This document shows positions 26,980 through 35,490 of a stretch of DNA of 49,762 bases, in pieces. Location of the stretch: positions 1 through 49,762 of the forward strand of contig JAFUMO010000002.1 in NCBI GenBank assembly GCA_017482565.1, written 5' to 3'. The notes beneath the pieces were generated by a model. It ran no database searches and was not told the origin of the DNA. It saw only the letters and a list, made by a program, of their open reading frames with translations. Every line of letters begins with the position of its first letter. Positions within the stretch are counted from its first letter, which is position 1. The position numbers and the translations under genes were made by a program. This DNA is from Bacteroidales bacterium. GTDB lineage: Bacteria; Bacteroidota; Bacteroidia; Bacteroidales; UBA932.

Positions 26980-28160
26980 TGGAAGATATGAAAAAGATAG
27001 TTCCGGCAAACAGGATAGGTAACGTACAGGAGTACTACTTTTCCGTAAAACTGAAGGAGATTGCGCAGATGAACGCGCAGGGGGCAGATGTCATAAACCT
27101 TGGCATAGGAAGCCCCGACCTGCCCCCTGCAAAGGAGGTTACAGATACCCTTGCACAGGAGGCTGCAAACCCCAAGGCCCACGGCTACCAGCCGTATGTT
27201 GGTATCCCGGAGCTCAGGAATGCCTGGGCACAGTGGTACCGCAGATGGTACAATGTGGAGCTGGACCCTGCCAATGAAGTATTGCCCCTGATAGGGAGCA
27301 AGGAGGGCATAATGCACATTTCAATGGCCTTCATAAATGAGGGGGATGCGGTGCTGGTACCAAATCCGGGCTATCCTACATATTCTTCAGTATCAAAACT
27401 GGTTGGGGCAAAAATCATAAGCTATGACCTGAGCGCAGAAAACGGGTGGCAGCCCGATTTTGAGGCGCTTGAGGCACGCCACGCCGCAGGGGAGATTGAC
27501 CTTGGCGCAGTGAAGCTGATGTGGTGCAACTACCCCAACATGCCTACCGGCGCGAACGGCTCGGTGGAGCTTTTTGAAAAGCTGGTGGCCTTTGGAAAGA
27601 AATATGGCATCATTATCTGCCATGATAACCCCTACAGCTTCATCCTCAACGACAATCCGCTCAGCATCATGAGTGTTGAAGGGGCCAAGGATATCTGCAT
27701 TGAGCTCAATTCAATGAGCAAGAGCCACAACATGCCGGGCTGGCGTATAGGAATGGTGGCCTCCAACAGGCAGTTCATCGAGTGGATCCTTAGGGTAAAG
27801 AGCAATATGGATTCAGGAATGTTCCGTCCTATGCAGCTGGCTGCAGTGAAGGCACTTGAGGCTCCCCAGAGCTGGTACAGGGAGATGAACAAGGTATATC
27901 AGGCCCGCAAGGACCTGGCCCGTGCAATCCTTGAGAAGGTGGGGGCAGAAGTTGCTCCGGAGCAGGTGGGGCTTTTCCTCTGGGGAAAGGTTGCCGGCAG
28001 GGGGGTTGACATCTGCGATGATGTCCTCTACAAGGCAAAGGTATTTATCACCCCTGGATTCATTTTCGGGTCCAACGGGGAAAACTACATAAGGATTTCC
28101 CTCTGTGCCAATGAGCAGACACTTGCCGGGGCACTGGAGAGGATAAACAGGGAACTTTAA
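26979..28160 (+). CDS. Class I/II PLP aminotransferase, probably aromatic/aspartate
   Basis: A 393-residue fold-type I aminotransferase: VINLGIGSPDLPP at the N-terminus, GYQPYVGIPELR, GSKEGIMHIS and VPNPGYPTY, then the conserved Asn of WCNYPNMPTGA, the Asp of CHDNPYSF and the PLP-binding Lys in SMSKSHNMPGWRIG. The best-fitting job from its place in the operon is transamination of phenylpyruvate and 4-hydroxyphenylpyruvate to Phe and Tyr; sequence alone would also allow aspartate or diaminopimelate transaminase. Two ATGs are possible (first, or fourth codon MKKIV); the first overlaps the pheA stop. Confidence 0.88.
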   Translation: MEDMKKIVPANRIGNVQEYYFSVKLKEIAQMNAQGADVINLGIGSPDLPPAKEVTDTLAQEAANPKAHGYQPYVGIPELRNAWAQWYRRWYNVELDPANEVLPLIGSKEGIMHISMAFINEGDAVLVPNPGYPTYSSVSKLVGAKIISYDLSAENGWQPDFEALEARHAAGEIDLGAVKLMWCNYPNMPTGANGSVELFEKLVAFGKKYGIIICHDNPYSFILNDNPLSIMSVEGAKDICIELNSMSKSHNMPGWRIGMVASNRQFIEWILRVKSNMDSGMFRPMQLAAVKALEAPQSWYREMNKVYQARKDLARAILEKVGAEVAPEQVGLFLWGKVAGRGVDICDDVLYKAKVFITPGFIFGSNGENYIRISLCANEQTLAGALERINREL

Positions 28161-28190
28161 TATTTTATCGGGAAGAAAAAACTTACAGAT

Positions 28191-29246
28191 ATGGAAATCA
28201 ATAAATTGAATTTACCGGGAATAGATGCTTCAGAGCGTCCTATCATTATTGCAGGCCCTTGCAGTGCAGAGAGCCGCGAGCAGGTTTTGAATACAGCAGA
28301 AGAACTGGCCAAGAACGGAGTTAAGATCTTCAGGGCAGGAATCTGGAAACCGCGTACCAAGCCGGGCGGATTTGAGGGTGTAGGTACAGTGGGACTCCCT
28401 TGGCTGAAGGAGGTGAAGCAGAAGACCGGCATGCTTGTGGCTACTGAGGTGGCAACCGCCGCTCATGTATTTGAGGCGGTAAAGGCAGGCATTGATATCC
28501 TCTGGATTGGCGCCAGGACAGCTGCAAACCCGTTTGCAATGCAGGAACTTGCAGATTCACTGAAAGGTACTGATATACCTGTGCTGGTGAAGAACCCTGT
28601 AAACCCGGATCTTGAACTTTGGATAGGAGCCCTGCAGAGGCTTGTGAACGCAGGTGTTACAAATGTGGGTGTAATCCTCCGCGGATTCAGCACTTACGAC
28701 CAGAAGCTTTACAGGAACCTCCCATTGTGGCACATCCCTATTGAGCTCCGCCGCAGATACCCTAACATCACAATGTTCTGTGACCCGAGCCATATAGGTG
28801 GCAGGAGGGAGCTTGTGGCACCCATCTCGCAGCAGGCAATGGACCTGAAGTTCGATGGCCTTATGGTGGAATCACATTGTAATCCCGACGAGGCATTGAG
28901 TGATGCCAAGCAGCAGATAACACCGCAGGTACTTGATTTTACACTAAAAATGCTCGTTTTGAGAGAGAATGTACAGACAACGGAGAACATATCCGTTCTG
29001 CGTAAGCAGATAGATGAAATAGATGAGCAGCTCCTTACAATCCTTGCAAAGAGGAACAGGATTTCAAGGGAGATTGGCATGTACAAGAAAGAGAACAACA
29101 TGCCTGTGCTCCAGACAGGACGTTACAATGAGATCCTTGAGAAGCGTGCCCAGATGGGTGAGGCCATGAACCTTGACAAGGAGTTTGTGAACGCCATAAT
29201 GAAGAGCATCCACGAGGAGTCTGTAAGGATACAGCTTGCCCTTTAA
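28191..29246 (+). CDS. aroF: DAHP synthase / chorismate mutase fusion
   Basis: Residues about 1-260 are a type I-beta, KDO8PS-like DAHP synthase: IIIAGPCSAES, GIWKPRTKPGGFEG, IGARTAANP, LVKNPVNPDLELWIGA, VILRGFSTYD, FCDPSHIGGRRE and MVESHCNPDEALSDAKQQI. Residues about 270-351 are an AroQ-type chorismate mutase: SVLRKQIDEIDEQLLTILAKRNRISREIGMYK, with the Arg and Lys that bind the substrate. The enzyme thus commits PEP and erythrose 4-phosphate to the pathway and turns chorismate into prephenate. This domain order is known from Bacteroidales such as Prevotella, where the mutase domain also serves in allosteric inhibition. Its location inside the attenuated operon places the first pathway step under Phe/Tyr control. 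The gene symbol is the nearest conventional one. Confidence 0.94.
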   Translation: MEINKLNLPGIDASERPIIIAGPCSAESREQVLNTAEELAKNGVKIFRAGIWKPRTKPGGFEGVGTVGLPWLKEVKQKTGMLVATEVATAAHVFEAVKAGIDILWIGARTAANPFAMQELADSLKGTDIPVLVKNPVNPDLELWIGALQRLVNAGVTNVGVILRGFSTYDQKLYRNLPLWHIPIELRRRYPNITMFCDPSHIGGRRELVAPISQQAMDLKFDGLMVESHCNPDEALSDAKQQITPQVLDFTLKMLVLRENVQTTENISVLRKQIDEIDEQLLTILAKRNRISREIGMYKKENNMPVLQTGRYNEILEKRAQMGEAMNLDKEFVNAIMKSIHEESVRIQLAL

Positions 29247-29297
29247 GTTATGGGGATGCAGGATCTTGAATAAATTGCAGAAAAAAAACAGAGGACT

Positions 29298-30113
29298 ATG
29301 AGGATACTTATTCTGGGGAATGGAAAGATGGGCTCTTTCTTCTCCGATCTGCTCAGCTTCAACCATGAGATTGCGGTTTTTGAGAAGGATCTCAAGAGGA
29401 TGCGCTTCATATACAATGCGCTCAGGTTCTCCTCTTATGAGGAGGTAAAGGAGTTCAAGCCTGAACTGGTGATAAACTGTGTCACCCTCAGCTATACCAT
29501 TGAGGCGTTCAGGGATGTGATTCCGCATCTGCCGGAAAACTGTATCCTTTCTGACATTGCCTCCGTAAAGACCGGCCTAAAGGAGTTCTATGAGGGGTGC
29601 GGGTTCAGGTATGTATCCGTACACCCCATGTTCGGCCCTACATTCGCCAACCTGGGGAACCTCCAGACAGAGAATGCCATCATAATCAACGAGCCGCAGC
29701 AGAAAGGGGCTTCCGGGGAGGTACTGGTGAAGGGTACAGATTATATGGGAATGATCTTCTACAGGGACCTTTTTGCATCTCTGAAGCTGAATGTCCGCGA
29801 ATACACCTTTGACGGGCATGATGAAGTGGTGGCATATTCACTCTCCATCCCGTTTGCCTCCACCCTGGTGTTCGGCTCAATAATGAAGCACCAGGAGGTA
29901 CCAGGCACCACATTCAAGAAACATCTGGCAATCGCCCACGGGCTGCTGAGCGAGGATGACTACCTCCTCACCGAGATCCTCTTCAACCCAAATACCAACG
30001 GACAGCTGCAAGGAATCATTGACAAGCTGAACGAACTGAAAGGGATTGTTGCAGACAAGGACAGTACCGCCATGAAGGCATTCCTGGACGGCGTAAGGGA
30101 GAGGGTGAAGTAA
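29298..30113 (+). CDS. tyrA: Prephenate dehydrogenase
   Basis: Oxidises prephenate to 4-hydroxyphenylpyruvate for Tyr. The 271-residue protein has the NAD-binding start MRILILGNGKMGSFFSDLLS (GxGxMG), CVTLSYTIEAF, LSDIASVKTG and SVHPMFGPT with the catalytic His region, then the helical dimer domain (DEVVAYSLSIPFAS). It has no fused mutase or ACT domain. Last gene of the Phe/Tyr operon, 51 bases after the DAHP synthase fusion, and ended by a long inverted repeat. Confidence 0.93.
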   Translation: MRILILGNGKMGSFFSDLLSFNHEIAVFEKDLKRMRFIYNALRFSSYEEVKEFKPELVINCVTLSYTIEAFRDVIPHLPENCILSDIASVKTGLKEFYEGCGFRYVSVHPMFGPTFANLGNLQTENAIIINEPQQKGASGEVLVKGTDYMGMIFYRDLFASLKLNVREYTFDGHDEVVAYSLSIPFASTLVFGSIMKHQEVPGTTFKKHLAIAHGLLSEDDYLLTEILFNPNTNGQLQGIIDKLNELKGIVADKDSTAMKAFLDGVRERVK

Positions 30114-30124
30114 TTGATCAGCTT

Positions 30125-30252
30125 AAAAGAGGGTGACTCGAAAGGTGGAAATTTAAGGCTTGGCAGGTGAGGAAACCGGAGTTTGCTTACGTAAATGAGG
30201 ATTTCCGAGACAAGCGTAACGCAAAATTTACCCTTTTGAGTCACCCTCTTTT
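30125..30252 (+). repeat. Long inverted repeat at the tyrA/TonB-receptor convergent junction
   Basis: Arms of 21 bases (30125-30145 and 30232-30252; outer part AAAAGAGGGTGACTC with GAGTCACCCTCTTTT perfect, inner six pairs with one G-T) enclose about 86 bases, which carry GCTTG/CAAGC and AAATTT motifs that can pair further. A and T runs at the ends suit a terminator for both strands. A related end (AAAAAGAGGGTGACCC) lies at 49603, next to the IS3 end, so the sequence belongs to a dispersed family. Confidence 0.7.
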
Positions 30253-30266
30253 GTATGCATTTCCTT

Positions 30267-32783
30267 TTAAAGGGTAAGCTTCACGCCGAATGCGCAGTTG
30301 CGCCCCTGCCCCCAGTAGCCGGTAAAAGTGTTGATGGTGTGGTCCGCACCGTCTTTTCCGCGCTCAATGTACCACTCGTCAAAGAGGTTGTTCAGGTTGA
30401 AGAACAGGTTCATCCCAAGGGCCTTTTTGCCCATCATGAAATGGCGCTGGTAGCTTACGCTCAAGTTTACCAGATTGTAGTCGGGGATGCGGTAAGGGTC
30501 TGTGCGGTCAGAGGCGTTTGTCCTGGTGTTCGGCTCAAAGTCCGCCCAGTATCTGGCGTTGTAGCTCCATCCCACCTGCAGATAGAGTTCCCCCGATTTT
30601 GCATAGCTCAATGTGCCCGTAGGGTCAACCATTGAGTAGCCGCTGAGGGCCGCAAGCGGTGTGAATGTAAGGCTCGCGCCTATCTGGGTCTGCGGAGCGT
30701 CACCTACAGGAAGGCCGTCGCTGTAAACGTTGATTTCCTGAGCCACCTGTCCTGTGTAGTTGTCATAGATTATTGCGCTCACATCATTCTTCCACTCCCA
30801 TTTTCCTATTGAGGCGTATGCGGCCAGCTTGCCCCATCTTGCAAAGTTATAGTAGGCATCAACCTCCACGCCGTAGTGGAATGCATCCAGGCCTGTAATC
30901 ATATATTTGTAGGCCTCCTCCTCAAGCGGCTTGTAAGGGGAGCTCATTATGGACTTGTTCTTCCAGTAGCTGGCGTAGATTGTAGCCTCTACCCCACCCC
31001 TGTTGAAGAGGCTGCGCACGCCTGCCTCACCAAGGTAGTTCTGCTCATTCTCCACCCCTTCCGATATCTGGTTGTTGCCGCTTGCAAAGAATACATTTGA
31101 ATAAGGGACCCTGCTGTAATATGCCCCGTTCATGTACAGGCTTGTAGAACGTGATGCCCTGTAGAGTGCTCCTGCCTTTACAGCCCCGCCTATACCGGTT
31201 GCCCAATCGCTCTTTATGTCTGTAATGTAGTTGTACTTGTCCCACCTCCGGGTGGTTGACCCGTTCAGTGAAGCACCCAGCTCCACGTTCCAGTCTGTGC
31301 TCTTGTATGCCAGCGAGGCATATAGGGTTCCAAAATGGATGTTCTTTCCGTTACGGGTACGGATATAGTCCCCCACCTTCTTTATTGAGTTCCTGCCGGC
31401 CTGCCCTGCAAGGGATTTTGTGGCATAATCCTCATACCAGTACTCACCTCCCAGCAGATCTGTAATCTGCTCCTTCTCCCAGGTGAAATAGCCCTGGTAA
31501 TGGAGGCCGCCGCCCAAGGTGAACCTGTTGGAAAGCTCAAGGTCAAATGCGCTCTTTGCCCCAACCTGGGTATGTCCTGCTATGTAATCGCTCAATGCGT
31601 TCTGTGCGGATTTCTCCTTCTCTGTTGTTCCGGTCCTGTAGGCTTCCCTGTTCTCCGCTACAACTGCATCCCAATCCACATGGCCGTTTTTCTGATGTGC
31701 CGCAATGGAATGTCCCTTTGTCTCTGTCCAGTATCCGCCACCATGCGCAATGGCCAGATATACCGCATTGTTTACCGAAAGGTTGCGCTGGGCTGCACCC
31801 ACCTTCCTGTTGTAGTAGTGGTTCAGGGTAAAATATGGCTTGTGGTAGTTGTTGCGGCTGATGCTGCGGGCCTCTTTTGAGCCGTCGGGAAGAGTGATGT
31901 ATCCCCAGTTCTTGCTGTAGTCCCTGCCGTACTCCTTCACCTCATCATATTTGAGGCGTGCGGACCTCTGGCTGTGCTTCTCCGGAGAGCCCATAACTGT
32001 AAGAAGGAGGGAGTGGTTCCTGTTGATGTTCTTGCTGATTGAGGCCAGATAAGACCATGCATCCACATCTGTACACTCCACCCAGCTGCTGCCCCATACG
32101 CGGGATACAAGGAGGGAAATGCCCCATCCTTTTCCAAGGTCTCCGCTGTTGTAGTTAACGAATGCCTTTGAAGTTCCGCCTCCGGCATAGTTGTAGCCCA
32201 CTCCGTATGAAGGGGTCTTGCCCGGGCTCTTGGTGACGATGTTTATGCTGCCTCCAACCGAGTTGTCGCTGAGCATGCTGCCTCCCACACCTTTCTGCAC
32301 CTGTATGGTTGCAGTTGCATCTGTAAGGCCCAGCCAGTTGTTCCAGTACATGCTGCCGCTGGTAAGTCCTGAAATTGGAATGCCGTTCAGGAGCACGGAA
32401 ATGTTCTCCTGTTTGAATCCGCGGATATTTATCTTGGCATCTCCGTAGCTTCCGGTCTCTGCAGTTGCATAGATGCCCGGAATATCCTTCAGCAGTTCAG
32501 GATAGGTGCGCCCCGCAGCCTGTACTGCAATTGTCTTTTCATCAATGTCCACAAGCCTCAGGGGGGAAGAGTTCCTCTTCTTTACTCCCGACGAAACAAT
32601 GATCTCCTTTATGAGGATTGAAGTATCGGGGAGCTGTACGGCAGGTTTCCCCTCCAATGTCTCCACTGGGGTTGTTTTCTTATCCTTGATGTTTGGGTTG
32701 TTGTCTGCTGCCTGAACACCAGTTGAGGCAACGCAAAATAGAAGCGCCGCAGCGCAAAGCTGAGTGTAAAATTTTTTGAACAT
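30267..32783 (-). CDS. TonB-dependent receptor under FMN riboswitch, candidate flavin transporter
   Basis: An 838-residue outer-membrane receptor of the ordinary TonB type (not SusC). Signal peptide MFKKFYTQLCAAALLFCVASTGVQA; plug domain at about 75-190 with LLKDIPGIYA, INIRGFKQENISVLLNGIP and VGGSINIVTK; then a barrel ending FGVKLTL. The ATG at 32783 begins the signal peptide; the frame upstream of it is riboswitch RNA, not protein. The gene is alone in its transcript. Because an FMN riboswitch controls it, the likely cargo is riboflavin or a related flavin; no published substrate is assigned here, and no inner-membrane partner is adjacent. A metal-chelate ligand remains possible. Confidence 0.9.
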   Translation of the reverse strand: MFKKFYTQLCAAALLFCVASTGVQAADNNPNIKDKKTTPVETLEGKPAVQLPDTSILIKEIIVSSGVKKRNSSPLRLVDIDEKTIAVQAAGRTYPELLKDIPGIYATAETGSYGDAKINIRGFKQENISVLLNGIPISGLTSGSMYWNNWLGLTDATATIQVQKGVGGSMLSDNSVGGSINIVTKSPGKTPSYGVGYNYAGGGTSKAFVNYNSGDLGKGWGISLLVSRVWGSSWVECTDVDAWSYLASISKNINRNHSLLLTVMGSPEKHSQRSARLKYDEVKEYGRDYSKNWGYITLPDGSKEARSISRNNYHKPYFTLNHYYNRKVGAAQRNLSVNNAVYLAIAHGGGYWTETKGHSIAAHQKNGHVDWDAVVAENREAYRTGTTEKEKSAQNALSDYIAGHTQVGAKSAFDLELSNRFTLGGGLHYQGYFTWEKEQITDLLGGEYWYEDYATKSLAGQAGRNSIKKVGDYIRTRNGKNIHFGTLYASLAYKSTDWNVELGASLNGSTTRRWDKYNYITDIKSDWATGIGGAVKAGALYRASRSTSLYMNGAYYSRVPYSNVFFASGNNQISEGVENEQNYLGEAGVRSLFNRGGVEATIYASYWKNKSIMSSPYKPLEEEAYKYMITGLDAFHYGVEVDAYYNFARWGKLAAYASIGKWEWKNDVSAIIYDNYTGQVAQEINVYSDGLPVGDAPQTQIGASLTFTPLAALSGYSMVDPTGTLSYAKSGELYLQVGWSYNARYWADFEPNTRTNASDRTDPYRIPDYNLVNLSVSYQRHFMMGKKALGMNLFFNLNNLFDEWYIERGKDGADHTINTFTGYWGQGRNCAFGVKLTL

Positions 32784-32786
32784 GAC

Positions 32787-32918
32787 TTTAAAATTTTCTT
32801 CCATCCAGACTTTAACTGTTGGTACCGTAGTTTCAACGGTTCCACCTTCGGCTTGCGCCTCAGGGTCGCGGACTTTACCGCCAGTGGGGACTTCCACCCC
32901 GCCCCGGAAATTTTAATA
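32787..32918 (-). ncRNA. FMN riboswitch (RFN element)
   Basis: Read on the - strand, the conserved core blocks of the FMN aptamer appear in order: GGGGCGGGGTGGAAGTCCCC, ACTGGCGGTAAAGTCCGCGA (32866-32885), a variable stem, GGTGGAACCGTTGAAACTAC, GGTACCAACAGTTAAAGTC and TGGATGGAAGAAAA. The closing stem is TAAAATTT with AAATTTTA. Its 3' strand lies only a few bases before the receptor ATG and there is no room for a terminator, so control is probably at translation initiation (FMN bound: start region held in structure). FMN riboswitches normally govern riboflavin synthesis or uptake genes. Confidence 0.93.
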
Positions 32919-32923
32919 CAGTG

Positions 32924-32931
32924 CGAATATA
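32924..32931 (-). promoter_or_regulatory. Candidate -7 element for the riboswitch transcript
   Basis: On the - strand TATATTCG, one mismatch to TAnnTTTG, directly upstream of the aptamer. A TTTG lies 23 bases further upstream (32955-32958), slightly more than the standard distance. Confidence 0.35.
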
Positions 32932-32975
32932 CGGAATTTTCCGGCAAGATGTGACAAAAATTGCGTGATATATAG

Positions 32976-33088
32976 AAAGGGAATAAAAAACCCTTGAAAA
33001 CCGTGACCGCCCGTGGTCTCGTGAACGGGAGAGGCCCGAACCGAAGGTTTGGGAGGGATTCAGTTTTCAAGGGCTTTTTATTCCCTTT
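32976..33088 (-). repeat. Long inverted repeat after the serine hydrolase gene
   Basis: Arms of 26 bases (32976-33001 and 33063-33088) are complementary except one position; each has GGGAATAAAAA followed by the CCCTTGAAAAC part. The loop of about 61 bases is GC-rich and can fold on itself (CCCGT/ACGGG, and GAACC/GGTTT). It follows the serine hydrolase stop by 17 bases and likely terminates it. It also precedes the riboswitch, with the start region of that transcript between. Confidence 0.7.
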
Positions 33089-33105
33089 TAAGGTGTCACA
33101 GAAAT

Positions 33106-34338
33106 TTACTCAACAACTGAGCCGGCAACTACATTTGCCACCAATGCCCTGAGCCTTACAACGCTTCCCTTGTCTGCAGGGTGAACCCTGTGTGCAAGGA
33201 GGATAACTGCGGTCTTTGATACAGGATCAACAATGATTGATGTTCCGGTGTAGCCGGTGTGGCCGAATGTCCTTGTAGGGTGGAACAGGTTACCGTTGTT
33301 TGAAGCGTATGGAGAGTAGTTGTCCCAACCGAGTGAACGGCCGAGGTGTGCAACCTCTGAAGGCACCCTTGTCATGGTCTCAACAGTGTGTTTTCCAAGA
33401 ACCTGCCTGCCATTGAAATTACCGTCGTTCATGAGGGCTGCTGCAAGGATAGCAAGGTCCTCAGCATTTGAGAATACACCTGCGTTGCCTGAATTGCCGT
33501 GGTTCATTACCCTTGCAAGAGGATCGTGTACCTCACCTACAAGGCAGTTGCCGTCCGGCTGTTTCTCAGTAGGGGCAACCTTTGCAAGAATCTCAGGCTT
33601 GTTGGTTGGCATATAGGTGGTGTTCTTCATACCCAACACATCAAATATGTTCTCCTGTGCATACTCAGCAAGGGTCTTGCCTGTAATGTTCTGGAGCACA
33701 TTCTGAAGGGAGATGAAGTTCAGGCAGCTGTACTCGAACTCTGTTGTAGGCCTGTAAATCCTCTTCATTGTGGCAATATAGCTCATGAGGCTGTCGGGAT
33801 CCGCAGCACCTTTTGCCTTGATTACAACATCAGGTGAAACGTATGATGGGAGGCCGCTTGAGTGGGTAAGGAGGTCTACCATCCTGATGTTCACCTTCTC
33901 GCCTGTCTTTGGATCAACGTATGGCTGGAAGCCTGGGATATACATGTCAACCCTGTCGGTGAGCCTGTAGCCGCCGTTCTCAAGGAGATGCGCCATACTC
34001 ATTGCTGTACCTACCACCTTGCTGCATGATGCGAGGTCAAAGACAACATCCTCGGTCATTGGAACCACCTCCGGATATACGCTCTTGTTTCCGTAAGCCT
34101 TGATGTATGCAAGCTTGCCGTCCCTTACAACTGCAAGCACTGCTCCAGGAATCTCCTTCTTCTCAATTGAAGCGTTGATGATGTCATCAACCTTTACAAG
34201 GCGGGCCTCATCCATTCCCACCTCTGAAGGTTTTACCCTCTCAATGCCGCTCTGTGCAATGGCTGTTGAGCCCTGTGGGGCACAAGAGATTGTGAAAACT
34301 GCAGCAATCACAGCTGCAACTTTGAATAGTTTTTTCAT
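33106..34338 (-). CDS. Beta-lactamase-fold serine hydrolase, predicted lipoprotein
   Basis: A 410-residue protein of the class C beta-lactamase / penicillin-binding-protein-like family. Signal peptide with lipobox (AVFTISC, Cys 19). SxxK motif in DLASCSKVVGTAMSM, Tyr motif in FEYSCLNFISL (Y-S-x-x-N form) and FGHTGYTGTS, the HTG counterpart of KTG. YIPGFQPYVDP and LTHSSGLPSY are typical of the family. Such proteins act on D-amino-acid peptides, esters or beta-lactams at the cell envelope; substrate cannot be told from sequence and there is no evidence that this one gives drug resistance. It is transcribed alone, ending at the 26-bp inverted repeat. Confidence 0.9.
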   Translation of the reverse strand: MKKLFKVAAVIAAVFTISCAPQGSTAIAQSGIERVKPSEVGMDEARLVKVDDIINASIEKKEIPGAVLAVVRDGKLAYIKAYGNKSVYPEVVPMTEDVVFDLASCSKVVGTAMSMAHLLENGGYRLTDRVDMYIPGFQPYVDPKTGEKVNIRMVDLLTHSSGLPSYVSPDVVIKAKGAADPDSLMSYIATMKRIYRPTTEFEYSCLNFISLQNVLQNITGKTLAEYAQENIFDVLGMKNTTYMPTNKPEILAKVAPTEKQPDGNCLVGEVHDPLARVMNHGNSGNAGVFSNAEDLAILAAALMNDGNFNGRQVLGKHTVETMTRVPSEVAHLGRSLGWDNYSPYASNNGNLFHPTRTFGHTGYTGTSIIVDPVSKTAVILLAHRVHPADKGSVVRLRALVANVVAGSVVE

Positions 34339-34474
34339 ATGATATAGTTTTACAGTTATTTCTACCGGCTGATAAAGTTAAGCAAAAATGCAATAAGTGC
34401 CGTAAAAAATGTTTGCCATCCCACCTGTTGCAGCACAGAATGACAGCACGCTGCCACATGGATGACAGCCGGCT

Positions 34475-35443
34475 CTACACTGAGGCAAAAAATGTTACAA
34501 GGAACGGCACTGAGAAATCCACCAGCACACCATGGAAGATAGAGATGAAGACCAGCTCCTTGCCGCACACTGAGGTAATTACAGGCAGGGTTGAATCCAT
34601 AGAGGTTGCCCCTCCCACAGAGATTGGGGCCAGCTTCCCGAAAACCTTATAGATTACAGGGGCAAACAGCAGGGTGATCACCTCCCTCATTATATTGGAC
34701 ATGAGGGCAACTGTACCCAGCTGTGCAGCCAGGGCAACACCTATCTGCATCTCCTTTATCTGCGTAATCAGTACAGATGAAAGGGAATAGTATCCGAACC
34801 CCGCCCCTACCGCAAGGCAGTCCGCAAGCCCCATATCCACAAGAAAGAGGCTTGTTGCCGCCGCAAAAGCCAGTGTCCCTATGATTGTACCCAATGGAAG
34901 GAGCAGCAGCTTGGGCCTGAGGCTCCTCAAGATATCCTTGAGCTTCTTGTCACTGCCAATGCTGATTCCAACCTGAATCATCAGGAAATAGAGGACATAC
35001 ATTGAAGCATTCCCATCCGTGAGCGAGGCCGGAATGAAACCGGTCCATCCGCATACGCAGCCCAGGGCAAAGAAGGCAACCACTATGAAGCCGCCCATAA
35101 ACTGCACAATCCCCATCCCGGACCGTTCACCTTTCCCCGCAGCTTCTGTCCCTCCGGCTTCACTGGAGGGAAGACCTCCATGCCTGAAGAAGAACCTGTA
35201 GATTGCCCAGGCCGCACAGCAGCTTCCCAGGGATCCCGCCGTAGCAATTACCAGCGCCTTCAGCCCCAGCGCATCCAGATTCATCACCACCTGCTCATTT
35301 GCCCCAACCTGCAGCCCGAAAAAGAAGAGGAGGAGCCAGATGGTATAGGTGATGCTTTTGGGGAGGAACCCCAACCATGAGGCCCTGCGCAAGAGATACC
35401 CTATTGCAATGCCGCTGAATGTAATGAATAATACCTTGAACAT
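34475..35443 (-). CDS. LysO-family lysine exporter-like membrane protein
   Basis: A 322-residue membrane protein with about eight hydrophobic segments, among them VLFITFSGIAIGYLLRRASW, ITYTIWLLLFFFGLQVGAN, GGFIVVAFFALGCVCGW and LLLLPLGTIIGTLAFAA. GFGYYSLSSVLITQ and LMSNIMREVITLLFAPVI match the conserved core of the LysO (YbjE, formerly DUF340) family, whose E. coli member exports lysine and thialysine. Both halves of the family are in one chain. Substrate is inferred from the family only. Transcribed alone between the ribosomal operon and the serine hydrolase gene. Confidence 0.82.
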   Translation of the reverse strand: MFKVLFITFSGIAIGYLLRRASWLGFLPKSITYTIWLLLFFFGLQVGANEQVVMNLDALGLKALVIATAGSLGSCCAAWAIYRFFFRHGGLPSSEAGGTEAAGKGERSGMGIVQFMGGFIVVAFFALGCVCGWTGFIPASLTDGNASMYVLYFLMIQVGISIGSDKKLKDILRSLRPKLLLLPLGTIIGTLAFAAATSLFLVDMGLADCLAVGAGFGYYSLSSVLITQIKEMQIGVALAAQLGTVALMSNIMREVITLLFAPVIYKVFGKLAPISVGGATSMDSTLPVITSVCGKELVFISIFHGVLVDFSVPFLVTFFASV

Positions 35444-35465
35444 CTGCTGTCCCTTTTTTGCCGCA

Positions 35466-35473
35466 CAAAAATA
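35466..35473 (-). promoter_or_regulatory. Candidate promoter of the LysO-like gene
   Basis: TATTTTTG on the - strand fits TAnnTTTG; TTTG lies 16 bases upstream (35490-35493), a little short of the usual spacing. It adjoins the terminator of the ribosomal operon. Confidence 0.4.
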
Positions 35474-35490
35474 AGAATTTCTCCGGGCAC

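Noticed and set aside
26979-28160. Aminotransferase as LL-diaminopimelate aminotransferase.
   Set aside because: Similar fold, but the operon is purely aromatic, so the aromatic/aspartate role fits better; sequence alone cannot exclude it.
32784-32897. N-terminal extension of the TonB receptor.
   Set aside because: These codons are the FMN aptamer itself; the signal peptide begins at 32783.
33106-34338. Serine hydrolase as a beta-lactamase resistance gene.
   Set aside because: The SxxK/YSxxN/HTG set is shared by esterases and D-peptidases, with no specific link to antibiotic hydrolysis.
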